Below, piece after piece: positions 52,405 through 61,710 of a stretch of DNA of 64,000 nucleotides (within the stretch, counting starts at the first letter, position 1; every line of letters begins with the position of its first letter). The notes under the pieces were generated by a model, which saw nothing but the letters and a program-made list of their open reading frames with translations, did not search any database and was not told where the DNA came from. The stretch spans positions 620,001 through 684,000 of the forward strand of contig CAJYIW010000019.1 of the NCBI GenBank assembly GCA_913775095.1, read 5' to 3'. Source of the DNA: an uncultured Siphonobacter sp. Lineage in GTDB: Bacteria > Bacteroidota > Bacteroidia > Cytophagales > Spirosomataceae. The position numbers were made by a program, and so were the translations under genes.

Positions 52405-52842
52405 TTATTCCCGGGCGAACTCCAGATTGGCAGCCTGCTGCTTCCCATCCACGGGAACATTGGACTGCTGAAGTGTTAAAGCGGTAGCACTCAATTGGAT
52501 TACCTTGAAATCACCCGTAAATCCATTGACATCAATGGACATCAGCGTGTCGTTTTCTTTCAGGTACCAGGTCCCTCCGTTGAGCACCTGACCGCTTCGT
52601 AAATCCACCGCCCGAACGCGGTTATTATTTAAAAATCCAATGGTCATTCCAAAAATGACCTGCGTAGCCAGTCCCAGACGAGACTCAGCGATGGTAGTGC
52701 CGTTGGTATCTGTTACGCGGGTGAGTTTCCAGGATTTGTCAATCAGAAGATTCCCTTTCGTTTCCGCTTCCGGATCTTTTTTACAGGAAGAGAAGCTCAA
52801 TAAAATCAGGCTAAAAAGGCCGAAGATTAGTTTCTTTGTCAT
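52405..52842 (-). CDS. Small lipoprotein, lipocalin-like
   Basis: 145 residues, signal peptide with lipidation Cys C20 (SFSSCKKD). The mature part begins with LIDKSWKLTRV, then GGTWYLKENDTLMSID and VIQLSATALTLQQ, the layout of lipocalin-like (DUF4923/DUF5004-type) lipoproteins that are common in Bacteroidota and have no assigned role. Between GH78 and the divergent T9SS cargo gene. Family assignment is by layout only. Confidence 0.75.
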   Translation of the reverse strand: MTKKLIFGLFSLILLSFSSCKKDPEAETKGNLLIDKSWKLTRVTDTNGTTIAESRLGLATQVIFGMTIGFLNNNRVRAVDLRSGQVLNGGTWYLKENDTLMSIDVNGFTGDFKVIQLSATALTLQQSNVPVDGKQQAANLEFARE

Positions 52843-52954
52843 GTTCGTATGTTGGGAAGCCCCTCGTTCATCATTTCAAACGTGTAGTCAAAAGTAGGAA
52901 TTGCCTTTCCGATCTGCAAAAATCAGCTTTATTTTGTTCCATTGAACAACAGGC

Positions 52955-54607
52955 ATGAAATCTATCGGTTTGAACGTATTACCTTCTTCCCTACTCCGTT
53001 ATCAGACGCTACTCGTAGCGATTCTCTGTTTATTCTCCTTTAATCCCGGGTTTTCGCAAACCTGCGAGACACCCGCATTTCAGGCTTCGACGGCCAATGG
53101 GGTCATCAACTGGCAGAAATTCCCGGACTTTAGTCTACCTTTTACCATTATTTACAGCGGTCCCCGCCTGAATGATGCCCAGCAAATGCCGCTTCGAAGA
53201 GGGTTTTCTCATTTAGCCAATTTCAACCAGTACGACGGCAACCTGCCACGGGCCAACCGGGCCATTCTCTGGTACGGAACCGCCACGGGGATTAATCAGC
53301 CCTGGGACGTGCTTCGTTCGCCCTGGGGGAACAATCTGAGTGCTTACCGCAGCAAATGGGCGAATGAAATGCGGGCTTTCGCCAATCTTTTTCCTGATTC
53401 CCAGGGAAAAGCCATGCCGGACGTCGACATTCTCATGGCGGATATTGAACGACACTACAATACGAACGACAGTATCCTGAGCCTGAAACGTAGAAACCTG
53501 GTTCCTGCGGCATACAGTCAGCTGAGTGATGAGGCTTTTCTGACCCGTTACCACCGGGATATGCAGAATCTGTACGCGGCTCCCTTTAATTATATGCGTG
53601 AAAATGGGTTACCTGCTTCTACGAAGCTGACCTCTTATTCCGATTCTCCCATTCGTAACACCTTCCTTAACATTGACGGAAACTCCTGGCGAGACTGGAT
53701 CACTAATACCGACCGGGTTCATTTTTTAACGAAAGATTCGGTCAGTACCACCGCAGGAGGCTCTTTCTATCGTCGTCAGGACTTTCTGCTGCCCTCGGCT
53801 TATTATATTTATGATTACCCCAACCCCTACGCGGGTAATTATTTAGCTTACTTACTCTTTCAGGTAGAAGCCAATAGAGCCTGGAGCCCGAAGGACATTG
53901 TGCCGATCGTGTGGTTACGTTACACCAGCAACAACATTAACAAGCCCATTCAGCCCTGGATGGCCGAGGCTACGGCTATTTTTCCGTTCTTCTCGGGAGC
54001 GAAAGGCTTGTGGTTGTGGGAAAGTCCGGGAAATACGGGAACGAACGAAAATCTGGCCAATTACGAGCATTTTACGCAGGGCTTATACCGCCTTTCCCAG
54101 TTCAAGGATTTTTTCAATGGTGGCTTATTGCATATTCCGAAATCCGCCCGCGATCATTTTGCTGACCAGGATCCGATCTGGCGGGGCGTCGTGAAGGGTA
54201 ACCAGATTCTGATAGCCGCCCACAACCCCTACGCCGCTGAAAATGCCAGTACCCCCATGATGCTTCGGTATGGCAACTGGCAACAGGATATTACCCTGAA
54301 AGGTCGAGAAATTCTGCTCTGCACGTTCAGCCTGCCGGAGTCAGAAATCCACCTGCTGGACGTTACACCCAAACCCAACCCGGCTTCCACGAACCTGACC
54401 CTGGAGGTTTTTACTTCCGAAAACCGTACCGTTCAGATACAGCTTTTTTCCGTGACGGGTCAGGTAGTTTACCAACAATCAGCGACCCTTGTTACCGGAA
54501 CCCATTCGATTGACCTCTCCACCCAGAACCTGACGCCTGGCATGTATTTAGTAAAGGTTCAGGACGGTAGCAAGTCGGTTACCAAACGCGTTCTTATTCG
54601 CAAATAA
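52955..54607 (+). CDS. Type IX secretion cargo with unknown N-terminal domain
   Basis: 550 residues. Signal peptide about 1-34 (GFSQT). The last 80 residues are a typical type A T9SS sorting domain: PKPNPASTNLTLEVF, IQLFSVTGQVVYQQ, LSTQNLTPGMYLVKVQDG and SVTKRVLIRK, so the protein is moved across the outer membrane by the type IX system. The main domain (about 40-460) has TIM-barrel-like features: MPDVDILMADIERHYN with an acidic pair, TSYSDSPIRNTF, YIYDYPNPYAGNYLAYLLFQ and GAKGLWLWESPG. It could be a glycoside hydrolase-like barrel, but I recognise no family. A Cys near the N-terminus (TCETPA) is solitary. Confidence 0.75.
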   Translation: MKSIGLNVLPSSLLRYQTLLVAILCLFSFNPGFSQTCETPAFQASTANGVINWQKFPDFSLPFTIIYSGPRLNDAQQMPLRRGFSHLANFNQYDGNLPRANRAILWYGTATGINQPWDVLRSPWGNNLSAYRSKWANEMRAFANLFPDSQGKAMPDVDILMADIERHYNTNDSILSLKRRNLVPAAYSQLSDEAFLTRYHRDMQNLYAAPFNYMRENGLPASTKLTSYSDSPIRNTFLNIDGNSWRDWITNTDRVHFLTKDSVSTTAGGSFYRRQDFLLPSAYYIYDYPNPYAGNYLAYLLFQVEANRAWSPKDIVPIVWLRYTSNNINKPIQPWMAEATAIFPFFSGAKGLWLWESPGNTGTNENLANYEHFTQGLYRLSQFKDFFNGGLLHIPKSARDHFADQDPIWRGVVKGNQILIAAHNPYAAENASTPMMLRYGNWQQDITLKGREILLCTFSLPESEIHLLDVTPKPNPASTNLTLEVFTSENRTVQIQLFSVTGQVVYQQSATLVTGTHSIDLSTQNLTPGMYLVKVQDGSKSVTKRVLIRK

Positions 54608-54647
54608 GGACGTCTTATACTGATCCAGAATTTTCAATCGATCTGAC

Positions 54648-54676
54648 CTATGCCGGGTTTGTGCCCGGCCCCATAG
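54648..54676. other. Hairpin after the T9SS cargo gene
   Basis: CTATGCCGGG (54648-54657) pairs with CCCGG (54664-54668) and CATAG (54672-54676) around a 3-nt bulge. No T-run follows, so its role as a terminator is doubtful. Confidence 0.45.
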
Positions 54677-54725
54677 CTATTGAACTCTCATTAGGGTTGC
54701 AGCAGTAGTTGTTGCAAAAACTGCC

Positions 54726-54749
54726 AACTGAAAACCTTAAACTGAAAAC
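54726..54749. repeat. Half copy of the intergenic palindromic element
   Basis: AACTGAAAACCTTAAACTG and the next five bases match the right arm of copy 2 (13359-13382) at 21 of 24 positions. No left arm is seen upstream. Like copies 1-3 it ends a few bases before a start codon (ATG 54753). Confidence 0.55.
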
Positions 54750-54752
54750 GGA

Positions 54753-56783
54753 ATGAATCGCCTCGTCCATGAAAGCTCGCCTTATTTACGTCAACACGCT
54801 CATAATCCAGTGGACTGGCACCCCTGGGGAGAAGAAGCCCTGAAAAAAGCCCGCGAGGAAGACAAGCCTCTGCTGGTCTCCATCGGTTACTCCGCCTGCC
54901 ACTGGTGCCACGTCATGGAGCGGGAGTCGTTTGAAAATGAAAGCGTAGCCCGGTTAATGAACGAGCACTTCGTCTGCGTGAAAGTAGATCGGGAAGAACG
55001 CCCGGATGTCGACGCCATTTACATGGATGCCGTGCAGGCCATGGGCATACGTGGCGGCTGGCCCCTGAACGTTTTCCTGATGCCCGATGCCAAGCCTTTT
55101 TACGGTGGCACGTACTTCCCCGCCCGTAACTGGATGGGCATTTGCAGCCAGATCGCCGAAGCTTTTCAGAACCAGCGGGAAGCGTTGCAACAGTCGGCCG
55201 AAGGGTTTACCAACAACATGCACTTCACGGAGTCGGAGAAATACGGCCTGCCCGGCATTGATGATTCGGCAGTAACTTTTTCAGCCGAAGAGTTACAAAC
55301 GGCTTATCACAAATTAGCCGCTTCGTTTGATACGCAGCGGGGAGGAACCAACGGAGCTCCCAAATTTCCAATGCCCTCCATCTGGTTGTTTGCCCTGCGG
55401 TATTATCAGCAAACCTACAATCCAGACGTTCTTCAGGCGATCAAAACCACTTTGAACGGAATGGCTCTGGGGGGGCTTTACGATCAGATTGGCGGGGGCT
55501 TTGCCCGGTATTCAACCGATGGTGAATGGTTTTTACCGCATTTTGAGAAAATGCTGTATGACAATGCCCAGCTGCTGAGTTTGTACTCCGAAGCCTGGCT
55601 GGTAACGAAAGAGCCGCTTTACAAACGCGTCGTCTCTCAGACCGTGGACTGGCTCAGGCGGGAAATGACGCACCCGGAAGGTGGGTTTTATTCCGCCCTG
55701 GATGCGGACAGTGAGGGGGAAGAAGGCAAGTATTACACCTGGACTAAAGCGGAAATAGAAAGCATTCTGGGGCCGGTTTGGGCTGAAATGGTGAATGCGT
55801 ATTTTCAGGTAACGGAAGAAGGGAATTACCACGAAGAAGCCACGGGCCACGCCACCGGGAAGAACATTCTGTTTCCACAACGAACGCTGGAATCGTTTGA
55901 ACTGGAACGGGAACTGCTCTCCCATCAGCTCCAGCCCCAGTTTGATAAATTACTTGCCTACCGGGAACAACGCATTCATCCCGGCCTGGATGACAAAATC
56001 CTGACTTCCTGGAATGGTCTGATGCTCAAGGGTCTGGTGGATGCTTACCGCATTTTCGCCGATGAATCATTCCTGACGCTGGCCTTAACTAATGCTCATT
56101 TTATCAAAGACCGTTTATTAAAAGACGGTCAGCTATACCATTCCTACAAAGACGGACAGGCGAAAATTGCCGGATTTCTGGAAGACTACGCCGCCGTTGC
56201 CGATGCCTTCATTAGTGTATATCAGGCTACATTCGATGAAAGCTGGCTTCAACTCGCGGAACAACTGATCGACTACGCAGGACAGCATTTCTGGGATGCC
56301 AGTGACGGACTGTTCTTCTTTACCGATGCTAGTTACTCAAAGGAGCTGATTGCCCGGAAAAAAGAACTTTTCGATAACGTGATTCCCTCTTCCAACGCCC
56401 TGATGGCGACGGTACTGTACCGACTCAGTTTATTACTGGATCGGCCCGATTTCGGGGAACGTTCGGGTCAGATGCTGCAAAAAGTAAAACCCTTACTCTT
56501 AACGAATTCAGATTACCTCTCCCACTGGGCCTGTCTGGCTTCGTACCGTTCTGCACCAACCGTTGAAATTGCCATCGTTGGCCCAGAACTGGAAGCATTC
56601 CGGCAAAAGCTGGAATCGAAATACGTACCCAACAAAGTTATAACGGGAACACTCACCGCCAGCGAGTTACCTCTCCTGCAACACCGGGGCACGGATGGGC
56701 GAACGATGATTTACGTATGTTACAACCGGGCCTGTCAGTTACCCGTTGATTCCGTGGCCGCCGCCTGGGAACTCATCGGATGA
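54753..56783 (+). CDS. YyaL/SSP411-family thioredoxin-domain protein (DUF255)
   Basis: 676 residues. An N-terminal thioredoxin-like domain (about 1-165) starts [19 protein letters not shown] and includes [12 protein letters not shown] (a CHWC-type redox-like motif), DREERPDVD and [12 protein letters not shown]. An alpha/alpha-barrel of the N-acylglucosamine 2-epimerase type follows: [33 protein letters not shown] and [17 protein letters not shown]. The family is widespread but its activity is unsettled. Cytoplasmic (no signal). Followed by a bidirectional terminator. Confidence 0.93.
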   Translation: MNRLVHESSPYLRQHAHNPVDWHPWGEEALKKAREEDKPLLVSIGYSACHWCHVMERESFENESVARLMNEHFVCVKVDREERPDVDAIYMDAVQAMGIRGGWPLNVFLMPDAKPFYGGTYFPARNWMGICSQIAEAFQNQREALQQSAEGFTNNMHFTESEKYGLPGIDDSAVTFSAEELQTAYHKLAASFDTQRGGTNGAPKFPMPSIWLFALRYYQQTYNPDVLQAIKTTLNGMALGGLYDQIGGGFARYSTDGEWFLPHFEKMLYDNAQLLSLYSEAWLVTKEPLYKRVVSQTVDWLRREMTHPEGGFYSALDADSEGEEGKYYTWTKAEIESILGPVWAEMVNAYFQVTEEGNYHEEATGHATGKNILFPQRTLESFELERELLSHQLQPQFDKLLAYREQRIHPGLDDKILTSWNGLMLKGLVDAYRIFADESFLTLALTNAHFIKDRLLKDGQLYHSYKDGQAKIAGFLEDYAAVADAFISVYQATFDESWLQLAEQLIDYAGQHFWDASDGLFFFTDASYSKELIARKKELFDNVIPSSNALMATVLYRLSLLLDRPDFGERSGQMLQKVKPLLLTNSDYLSHWACLASYRSAPTVEIAIVGPELEAFRQKLESKYVPNKVITGTLTASELPLLQHRGTDGRTMIYVCYNRACQLPVDSVAAAWELIG

Positions 56784-56789
56784 GTTAAC

Positions 56790-56822
56790 AAAAAAGCCGT
56801 TGAATAAATCAACGGCTTTTTT
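56790..56822. terminator. Bidirectional terminator between yyaL-like and EEP genes
   Basis: AAAAAAGCCGTTGA (56790-56803) / TCAACGGCTTTTTT (56809-56822), perfect 14-bp stem with a 5-nt loop; the right T-run ends at the stop codon of the convergent gene. Confidence 0.9.
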
Positions 56823-57922
56823 TAGGTTCTGAGTGGATTCTTTTCCGGCTCTGCTTTGCCATCAGAATCCGTATCGGCTTCGATTTTTTCCTCCACTACT
56901 TCCCGGTCTTCCGCATCCAGCGTTAATTCGCGGTCTTTTTGTTCGACTTCTGCCTGCGGGTCATATGCGAGCTTCACGTACATCGGAAAATGGTCGGAAT
57001 TAATACTTTTCAACCGCTGCATTCCCACTAATTTAAAATCCGAAGAACAGAAAATGTGATCCAGCGGAAACCTTAAAATGGGTATTTTCGCGTGAAAAGT
57101 GCTGTAAAAGCCCCTACCCCTGCGAGGATCGAGTAAGCCACTGGTTTTCAGGAATAATTCCGTAGTGTAGCTCCAGGCCACGTCATTCATATCTCCGGCA
57201 ACGATCACGGGAATTTTCGATTGCTTCGCCTGTGTTCCTACCATTAATAATTCCTTATCCCGCTCCGTTGAACGCGGGTTTTCCTGAGGAACCGGCGGCG
57301 TGGGATGCAGGCAATACAACTGGATCTGCTCGCCCGAAGGCAGAGCTACCTTCGCATGAATCGAAGGAATGCCCTCTTCCACCAGAAATTTGACGGAGGC
57401 CTCATTCAGCTTTAGCTTCGAATAAAGCAGCATTCCGTAGGTGTTATCAATGGGTTGCAGGACCTGGTGGGGATAATGCTCATGAATGGGTTTCATCTGA
57501 TCGGCCCACCAGTAATCCGTCTCAGCCAGCAAAATCAGATCGGGCTTCAGTTGTTCAATGTGATGCAGTAACTTTCCGGACTCCCGGTTATACTGATAAA
57601 CGTTGGAAATCAACAGACTAATGGATCTATCGGGATTCGGGCTCCGACAGTCCATCAGTTGTTTTCGGGACAAAAAAGTGTACGGATACAACTGATAAAA
57701 CAGGTAAGCCAGGTTTAGAATCAGAACGCCGATGGTAATCATGGTAAGCGAATCAGCAGGATCGCCCACCCAGGCCCAGGCGACTAGTAAAATAAGATTT
57801 AACAAAAACTTCTGATTTCTGGGATATTCAAACACGCGAAACGTCCAGTAATCGTGGCGAATCAGGGGAATGAGCGAAAAGACCACCAGCAAGTATGTAA
57901 CAATCAGCAAGCTCAGCTGCAT
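56822..57922 (-). CDS. Membrane-anchored endonuclease/exonuclease/phosphatase-family protein
   Basis: 366 residues. Two or three N-terminal transmembrane helices (about 3-19, 37-53, 60-83) precede an EEP domain on the outer face: LLISNVYQYN, LLAETDYWWAD (metal Glu), VAGDMNDVAWS, PLDHIFCSSDF and SINSDHFPMYV (catalytic Asp and His). Bacteroidota have many such proteins; the substrate could be a phospholipid, nucleic acid or sugar phosphate. A charged 30-residue tail (Glu/Asp/Lys) follows. Single gene. Confidence 0.87.
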   Translation of the reverse strand: MQLSLLIVTYLLVVFSLIPLIRHDYWTFRVFEYPRNQKFLLNLILLVAWAWVGDPADSLTMITIGVLILNLAYLFYQLYPYTFLSRKQLMDCRSPNPDRSISLLISNVYQYNRESGKLLHHIEQLKPDLILLAETDYWWADQMKPIHEHYPHQVLQPIDNTYGMLLYSKLKLNEASVKFLVEEGIPSIHAKVALPSGEQIQLYCLHPTPPVPQENPRSTERDKELLMVGTQAKQSKIPVIVAGDMNDVAWSYTTELFLKTSGLLDPRRGRGFYSTFHAKIPILRFPLDHIFCSSDFKLVGMQRLKSINSDHFPMYVKLAYDPQAEVEQKDRELTLDAEDREVVEEKIEADTDSDGKAEPEKNPLRT

Positions 57923-58131
57923 AGTTTTCAGAAAATTGGGATAATACTTTAATTGATAATACTCTTTCCCTAATTAAAAGGTTTAGAAATTCACTTAAAT
58001 ACAATATAGCTCCCGACCCACCCGGGCCGTTTTATCTCTTTGTATTTACTTAACCTACTTTAGCGAGTCTTAATTCAACATCAACAGGGATCTCTATTCC
58101 TGCTAGTCCTTCACTTTTAAGTCTATTTCGC

Positions 58132-58758
58132 ATGCAGAATCGAATTTTAATACTTGTCAGACATGGTCAGTCCCAATGGAATCTGGAAAATAAATTTACG
58201 GGAGACGTAGACGTCGAACTAACTGAACACGGTAAAGAGGAAGCCCTGCTTACGGCCAGGAAGCTAAAAAAGATTTCTTTCGATTCCGCGTTTACTTCCG
58301 AATTGAAACGGGCTCAGGATACCCTGACTATTATTCTGAAAGAGCTTCACGAAGAGTCAATTCCCGTAGAAAAAAGTGCCGCCCTGAATGAACGTAATTA
58401 CGGCGACCTTCAGGGTTTAAACAAAACAGACATCGCCGAAAAGTATGGCATCGAGCAGGTCGCTTTGTGGCGACGAAGTTACGACGTTGCCCCTCCCCAT
58501 GGCGAGAGTCTGGAGATGACGCAAAAGCGGGTTCTGGCTTATTATCACGCTTCCATTGAACCGCAGTTGAAAGCCGGTAAAAACGTCCTGATCGTTGCTC
58601 ACGGAAATAGCCTGCGTTCGCTCGTCATGTACCTGGAAAACATCAGCAAAGTCGCTATTTCAGAAGTAAATATTCCAACCGGCTCTCCCCGCTTTTATCA
58701 CTTTGATGAACAAATGCAGCTTATGCACTCGGACTATTTAACCATTTCTCATCCCTGA
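58132..58758 (+). CDS. gpmA: 2,3-bisphosphoglycerate-dependent phosphoglycerate mutase
   Basis: 208 residues, shorter than E. coli GpmA (250) but with the full set of catalytic residues: LVRHGQSQWNLENKFTG (9-25) with phospho-His H11, TSELKRAQDT with the sugar-phosphate Arg, ALNERNYGDLQGLNK with proton-donor E87, ALWRRSYDVAPPHGES, and VAHGNSLR with H157. Interconverts 2- and 3-phosphoglycerate in glycolysis. Its last 10 bases overlap the end of the convergent histidine kinase gene. Confidence 0.92.
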   Translation: MQNRILILVRHGQSQWNLENKFTGDVDVELTEHGKEEALLTARKLKKISFDSAFTSELKRAQDTLTIILKELHEESIPVEKSAALNERNYGDLQGLNKTDIAEKYGIEQVALWRRSYDVAPPHGESLEMTQKRVLAYYHASIEPQLKAGKNVLIVAHGNSLRSLVMYLENISKVAISEVNIPTGSPRFYHFDEQMQLMHSDYLTISHP

Positions 58759-60896
58759 ATCAATACTTCATTAAGCAGGGCTTTGAGATCCTTCTCCATA
58801 AATGGTTTCATCAATAAGCCATTCATTCCGGCGGCTTTGAACCGTTGTTGTTCTTCGGCTGATACCAGACCTGAAAATCCAATTACGGGTACAGATGACT
58901 TTTCCAGGTCATTCAGGCTACGCACTTTTTGAGCCAGTGTCACGCCATCCATTACCGGCATTTGGATATCCGTAACGATTAAATCAAAGGTATGCGATAA
59001 ATGGAGTTTAAACGCTTCCTCTCCGTTTGAAGCCTGCTGAAAAGGGATTTCGTTCTTAGTAAGAATTCGGCTTAATAACAATAAATTCATTTTATTGTCA
59101 TCCACAATCAATACTGATTTACCCGAAAGAAGGTCTTTAATCGTTTTCTCAGTAACGACTTCCTTCTGTTGTTTAAATGAGACCTGATCGACAACTTTAA
59201 AAGGAATGCTCACACTAAAGACAGAACCTTTACCTAATTCACTACTAACGGCTATTTTACCTCCGGCCAGCTCAATAATTTTTCGACAAATCGAAAGTCC
59301 TAACCCCGTTCCCTTGGGTTGATTCGTACCTTCACTGGTATCAATTTGTTGAAAATCGTTAAAAATAATGGCCTGATTTTCTTTAGAAATACCGATACCA
59401 GAATCCTTGACCTGAAGATTCCAAATCAGCGTATGTTCGTCTTTTTTTGTAATCTCGGAAGATAGAGTAACCTCGCCTTTGTCAGGGGTAAATTTAATCG
59501 CATTACTGAGCAGATTCATCAGCACCTGCTTCATGCGAAAAGCATCCCCCAGTAAGGTTAAGTTAGGGTCGAACGTACAGGTATGCTGAAGTTGTATATC
59601 TTTTTTACGGGCGGGAATACTTACCATTTGCAGCATTTCCTGGCTAATCTGATAAGGTTTAAAAGGCTTTTCCCTCAGCTTAACTTTACCACTTTCAAAT
59701 TTTGAAAAATCAAGAATGTCATTCACAATACCGAGCAAAACGCCCGAAGAAGCCCGGATGGCTTCCAGATTTCCTTTCTGACTGTCAGGCAGTGCTCTTT
59801 CATCCATCTGCTCAGCAAAGCCAATTACTGAATTCAGGGGAGTACGGATCTCGTGACTCATGGTAGCCAGAAACTCGCCTTTCATTCGGGCATATTCCGT
59901 TTCCTGTATGCTCAGTTTTAGGATAGCCAGATCATTCCGATAGATCCGGTAAATATTATAAAGTATAATGACCGTTAATAAACCTATGATGGCAACACTC
60001 AGGAGGGAGAGATAATCCAGCTCTTCCATGTTTTCCAGGGTGCCGTCTACCAGTGCATTTCTGTACGTTTCCTGAAGTTCGTACTCCTGTCTTTTTAGCA
60101 AACTCAGAGCACGCTGTAACTCAGCAAAAATGCTGGCATTAAGAAATAATAATTCCCTTTCCGTGGATTTAAGTTTTTTATTATTTAACAGTAACTGCTT
60201 ATAGTAATTTTCTACCCCCCTATAATTACCTATACCTGCTTCATCTTTTACTGAATTTTCAATCTGTTTAGAAGAACTGGATTTCGCATTCGTTTGATCA
60301 ATAAATTCGTTTTTATTAGCAATAGCATCGGCCAGCCGACCAAAAAGTCTTTTCTCTTTCCGTTTTTGTGTCACCTTAATGGTATCAGTATGGTTGATTT
60401 TTTCTGTTACTTTTAAGGTAGGATATTTTAACGCGATTACGGGCTTAACGGAATCCACATATTTCATTGAAACAGTGAGCAGACTATCCGTTAATTTCTT
60501 AAGATAGGCATACTGAGCGTTTTTATTTTTCTTTTCTTTAATCAGCTGCGTTACATCCGTCTGAAGCAGCTTTTGTTTTTCATCATCTTTCGTTCGAAAA
60601 TCCTCAATAATGGAAGAGACGGTTTCTATGTCGCGTCTGAACTTAGTCAGATAGGTGGAATCAGAAGTAACGGTATAAAGCCTGATATTATTCTCAGCGA
60701 TGTATAAGATGGCTATACAGGTATCCAGCTTTTGATAATGAGTATCTTCATTACCCAGTACTGAAATATTTTGTTTGATATGGGAAGATTTCGTTTTGCC
60801 AACAAAAATGATGAGCGTAAAAGAGAAGGAAATTAATAGTAGAACTCCTAACCAAATAAACCTGCGTAAGGATATCTTTCGAACCTTGTGATCCAT
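58749..60896 (-). CDS. Hybrid sensor histidine kinase/response regulator
   Basis: 715 residues from the ATG at 60896 (an in-frame ATG at 61010 gives an implausible extension). Two helices (about 13-32 and 296-318) flank a 260-residue, Lys-rich, mostly helical periplasmic sensor domain of CHASE-like length that I cannot name. Then a HisKA domain with phospho-acceptor H348 (ATMSHEIRTPLNS), a HATPase with NLLSNAIKFTPDKG, DSGIGI and GTGLGLSICRKI, and a C-terminal receiver (SVLIVDDNKMNLLLL) with D643 in VTDIQMPVMDG. The phosphotransfer partner is not next to it. Converges on gpmA with a 10-bp overlap. Confidence 0.9.
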   Translation of the reverse strand: MDHKVRKISLRRFIWLGVLLLISFSFTLIIFVGKTKSSHIKQNISVLGNEDTHYQKLDTCIAILYIAENNIRLYTVTSDSTYLTKFRRDIETVSSIIEDFRTKDDEKQKLLQTDVTQLIKEKKNKNAQYAYLKKLTDSLLTVSMKYVDSVKPVIALKYPTLKVTEKINHTDTIKVTQKRKEKRLFGRLADAIANKNEFIDQTNAKSSSSKQIENSVKDEAGIGNYRGVENYYKQLLLNNKKLKSTERELLFLNASIFAELQRALSLLKRQEYELQETYRNALVDGTLENMEELDYLSLLSVAIIGLLTVIILYNIYRIYRNDLAILKLSIQETEYARMKGEFLATMSHEIRTPLNSVIGFAEQMDERALPDSQKGNLEAIRASSGVLLGIVNDILDFSKFESGKVKLREKPFKPYQISQEMLQMVSIPARKKDIQLQHTCTFDPNLTLLGDAFRMKQVLMNLLSNAIKFTPDKGEVTLSSEITKKDEHTLIWNLQVKDSGIGISKENQAIIFNDFQQIDTSEGTNQPKGTGLGLSICRKIIELAGGKIAVSSELGKGSVFSVSIPFKVVDQVSFKQQKEVVTEKTIKDLLSGKSVLIVDDNKMNLLLLSRILTKNEIPFQQASNGEEAFKLHLSHTFDLIVTDIQMPVMDGVTLAQKVRSLNDLEKSSVPVIGFSGLVSAEEQQRFKAAGMNGLLMKPFMEKDLKALLNEVLIQG

Positions 60897-60966
60897 AAAC
60901 TTTTCTAAAGGGAGGGGGCTAGTGATAAACGTGATCGGCAAGAGCCAACTAACCTGATGATGTGAG

Positions 60967-60974
60967 CAAAAATA
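60967..60974 (-). promoter_or_regulatory. Possible -7 promoter element of the kinase gene
   Basis: Reads TATTTTTG on the minus strand, matching TAnnTTTG, about 71 bp upstream of the ATG at 60896. It supports the shorter start because a start at 61010 would lie upstream of this site. Confidence 0.38.
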
Positions 60975-61078
60975 CAATAAAGCCGGTAGATATTCAGCCT
61001 TATTTGACAAATGTTTACCAAAAAAACAGAAAGCATCGAACTTGCCGATGCCTTCTCCAAATTCATTCCAAAGCTATG

Positions 61079-61660
61079 TTAGCCTTTGATACGGTCTTGA
61101 TTTTCAGCCAAAAATGCCGTCCAGCTACCTTTTTTTGCCTGCTTAACACCTAGTGCTTTCTTACCCTTCGTAGTCGTAACGGAGTTTTCGTGGAAATGAT
61201 GGCAAATAGCCACGCCCAGGGCATCCGTGGCATCAAGCTTTTCGCCTTGCAGCGGGGTTTTCAGGATGCTCTCCAGCATGTAGGAAACCTGTTCTTTGGA
61301 AGCATTTCCGTTACCGGTCACTGACTGCTTGATGGTTTTGGGTGAATACTCCACGATCGGAATCTGGCGGGCCAGAGCGGCAGCCATCGCTACTCCCTGA
61401 GCCCGGCCCAGTTTCAGCATGGACTGCACATTTTTGCCGAAAAAAGGAGCCTCCAGAGCCATTTCATCCGGTGAAAACTCGTCAATCAAACCCGTGATCC
61501 GCTCAAAAATCTTCCCTAGTTTTAATTCGTGGTTATCGTACTTTGTGAGGTTGATTACTCCGTATTGCAGGAGTGTTACCTGGCCCTTCTCCACCAAAAT
61601 CAATCCGTACCCCATGTACCTTGTGCCCGGGTCAACGCCTAAAATAATCTTTTCTGCCAT
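61079..61660 (-). CDS. ruvC: Holliday junction resolvase RuvC
   Basis: 193 residues from the ATG at 61660 (an alternative ATG 21 bp upstream adds VRRYKA-like residues not usual for RuvC). Resolves Holliday junctions with RuvAB in recombination repair. The four catalytic acids are present: D10 (GVDPGTR), E70 (ALEAPFF), D143 and D146 (KLDATDALGVAICH), with YSPKTIKQSVTGNGNA the DNA-binding loop. The C-terminal 35 residues extend beyond E. coli RuvC (173) and are basic. Divergent from the flippase-like gene. Confidence 0.95.
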   Translation of the reverse strand: MAEKIILGVDPGTRYMGYGLILVEKGQVTLLQYGVINLTKYDNHELKLGKIFERITGLIDEFSPDEMALEAPFFGKNVQSMLKLGRAQGVAMAAALARQIPIVEYSPKTIKQSVTGNGNASKEQVSYMLESILKTPLQGEKLDATDALGVAICHHFHENSVTTTKGKKALGVKQAKKGSWTAFLAENQDRIKG

Positions 61661-61678
61661 AGCTTTGTAGCGACGAAC

Positions 61679-61686
61679 CAAAAGTA
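61679..61686 (-). promoter_or_regulatory. Possible -7 promoter element of ruvC
   Basis: Reads TACTTTTG on the minus strand, a TAnnTTTG match 19 bp upstream of the ruvC ATG, leaving a short leader. No clear -33 box. Confidence 0.35.
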
Positions 61687-61710
61687 CAACGCTTTTGTAG
61701 TCGCATTTGT

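Noticed and set aside
60897-61010. Upstream start for the hybrid kinase
   Set aside because: The extension has no domain character, and a possible promoter element lies inside it.
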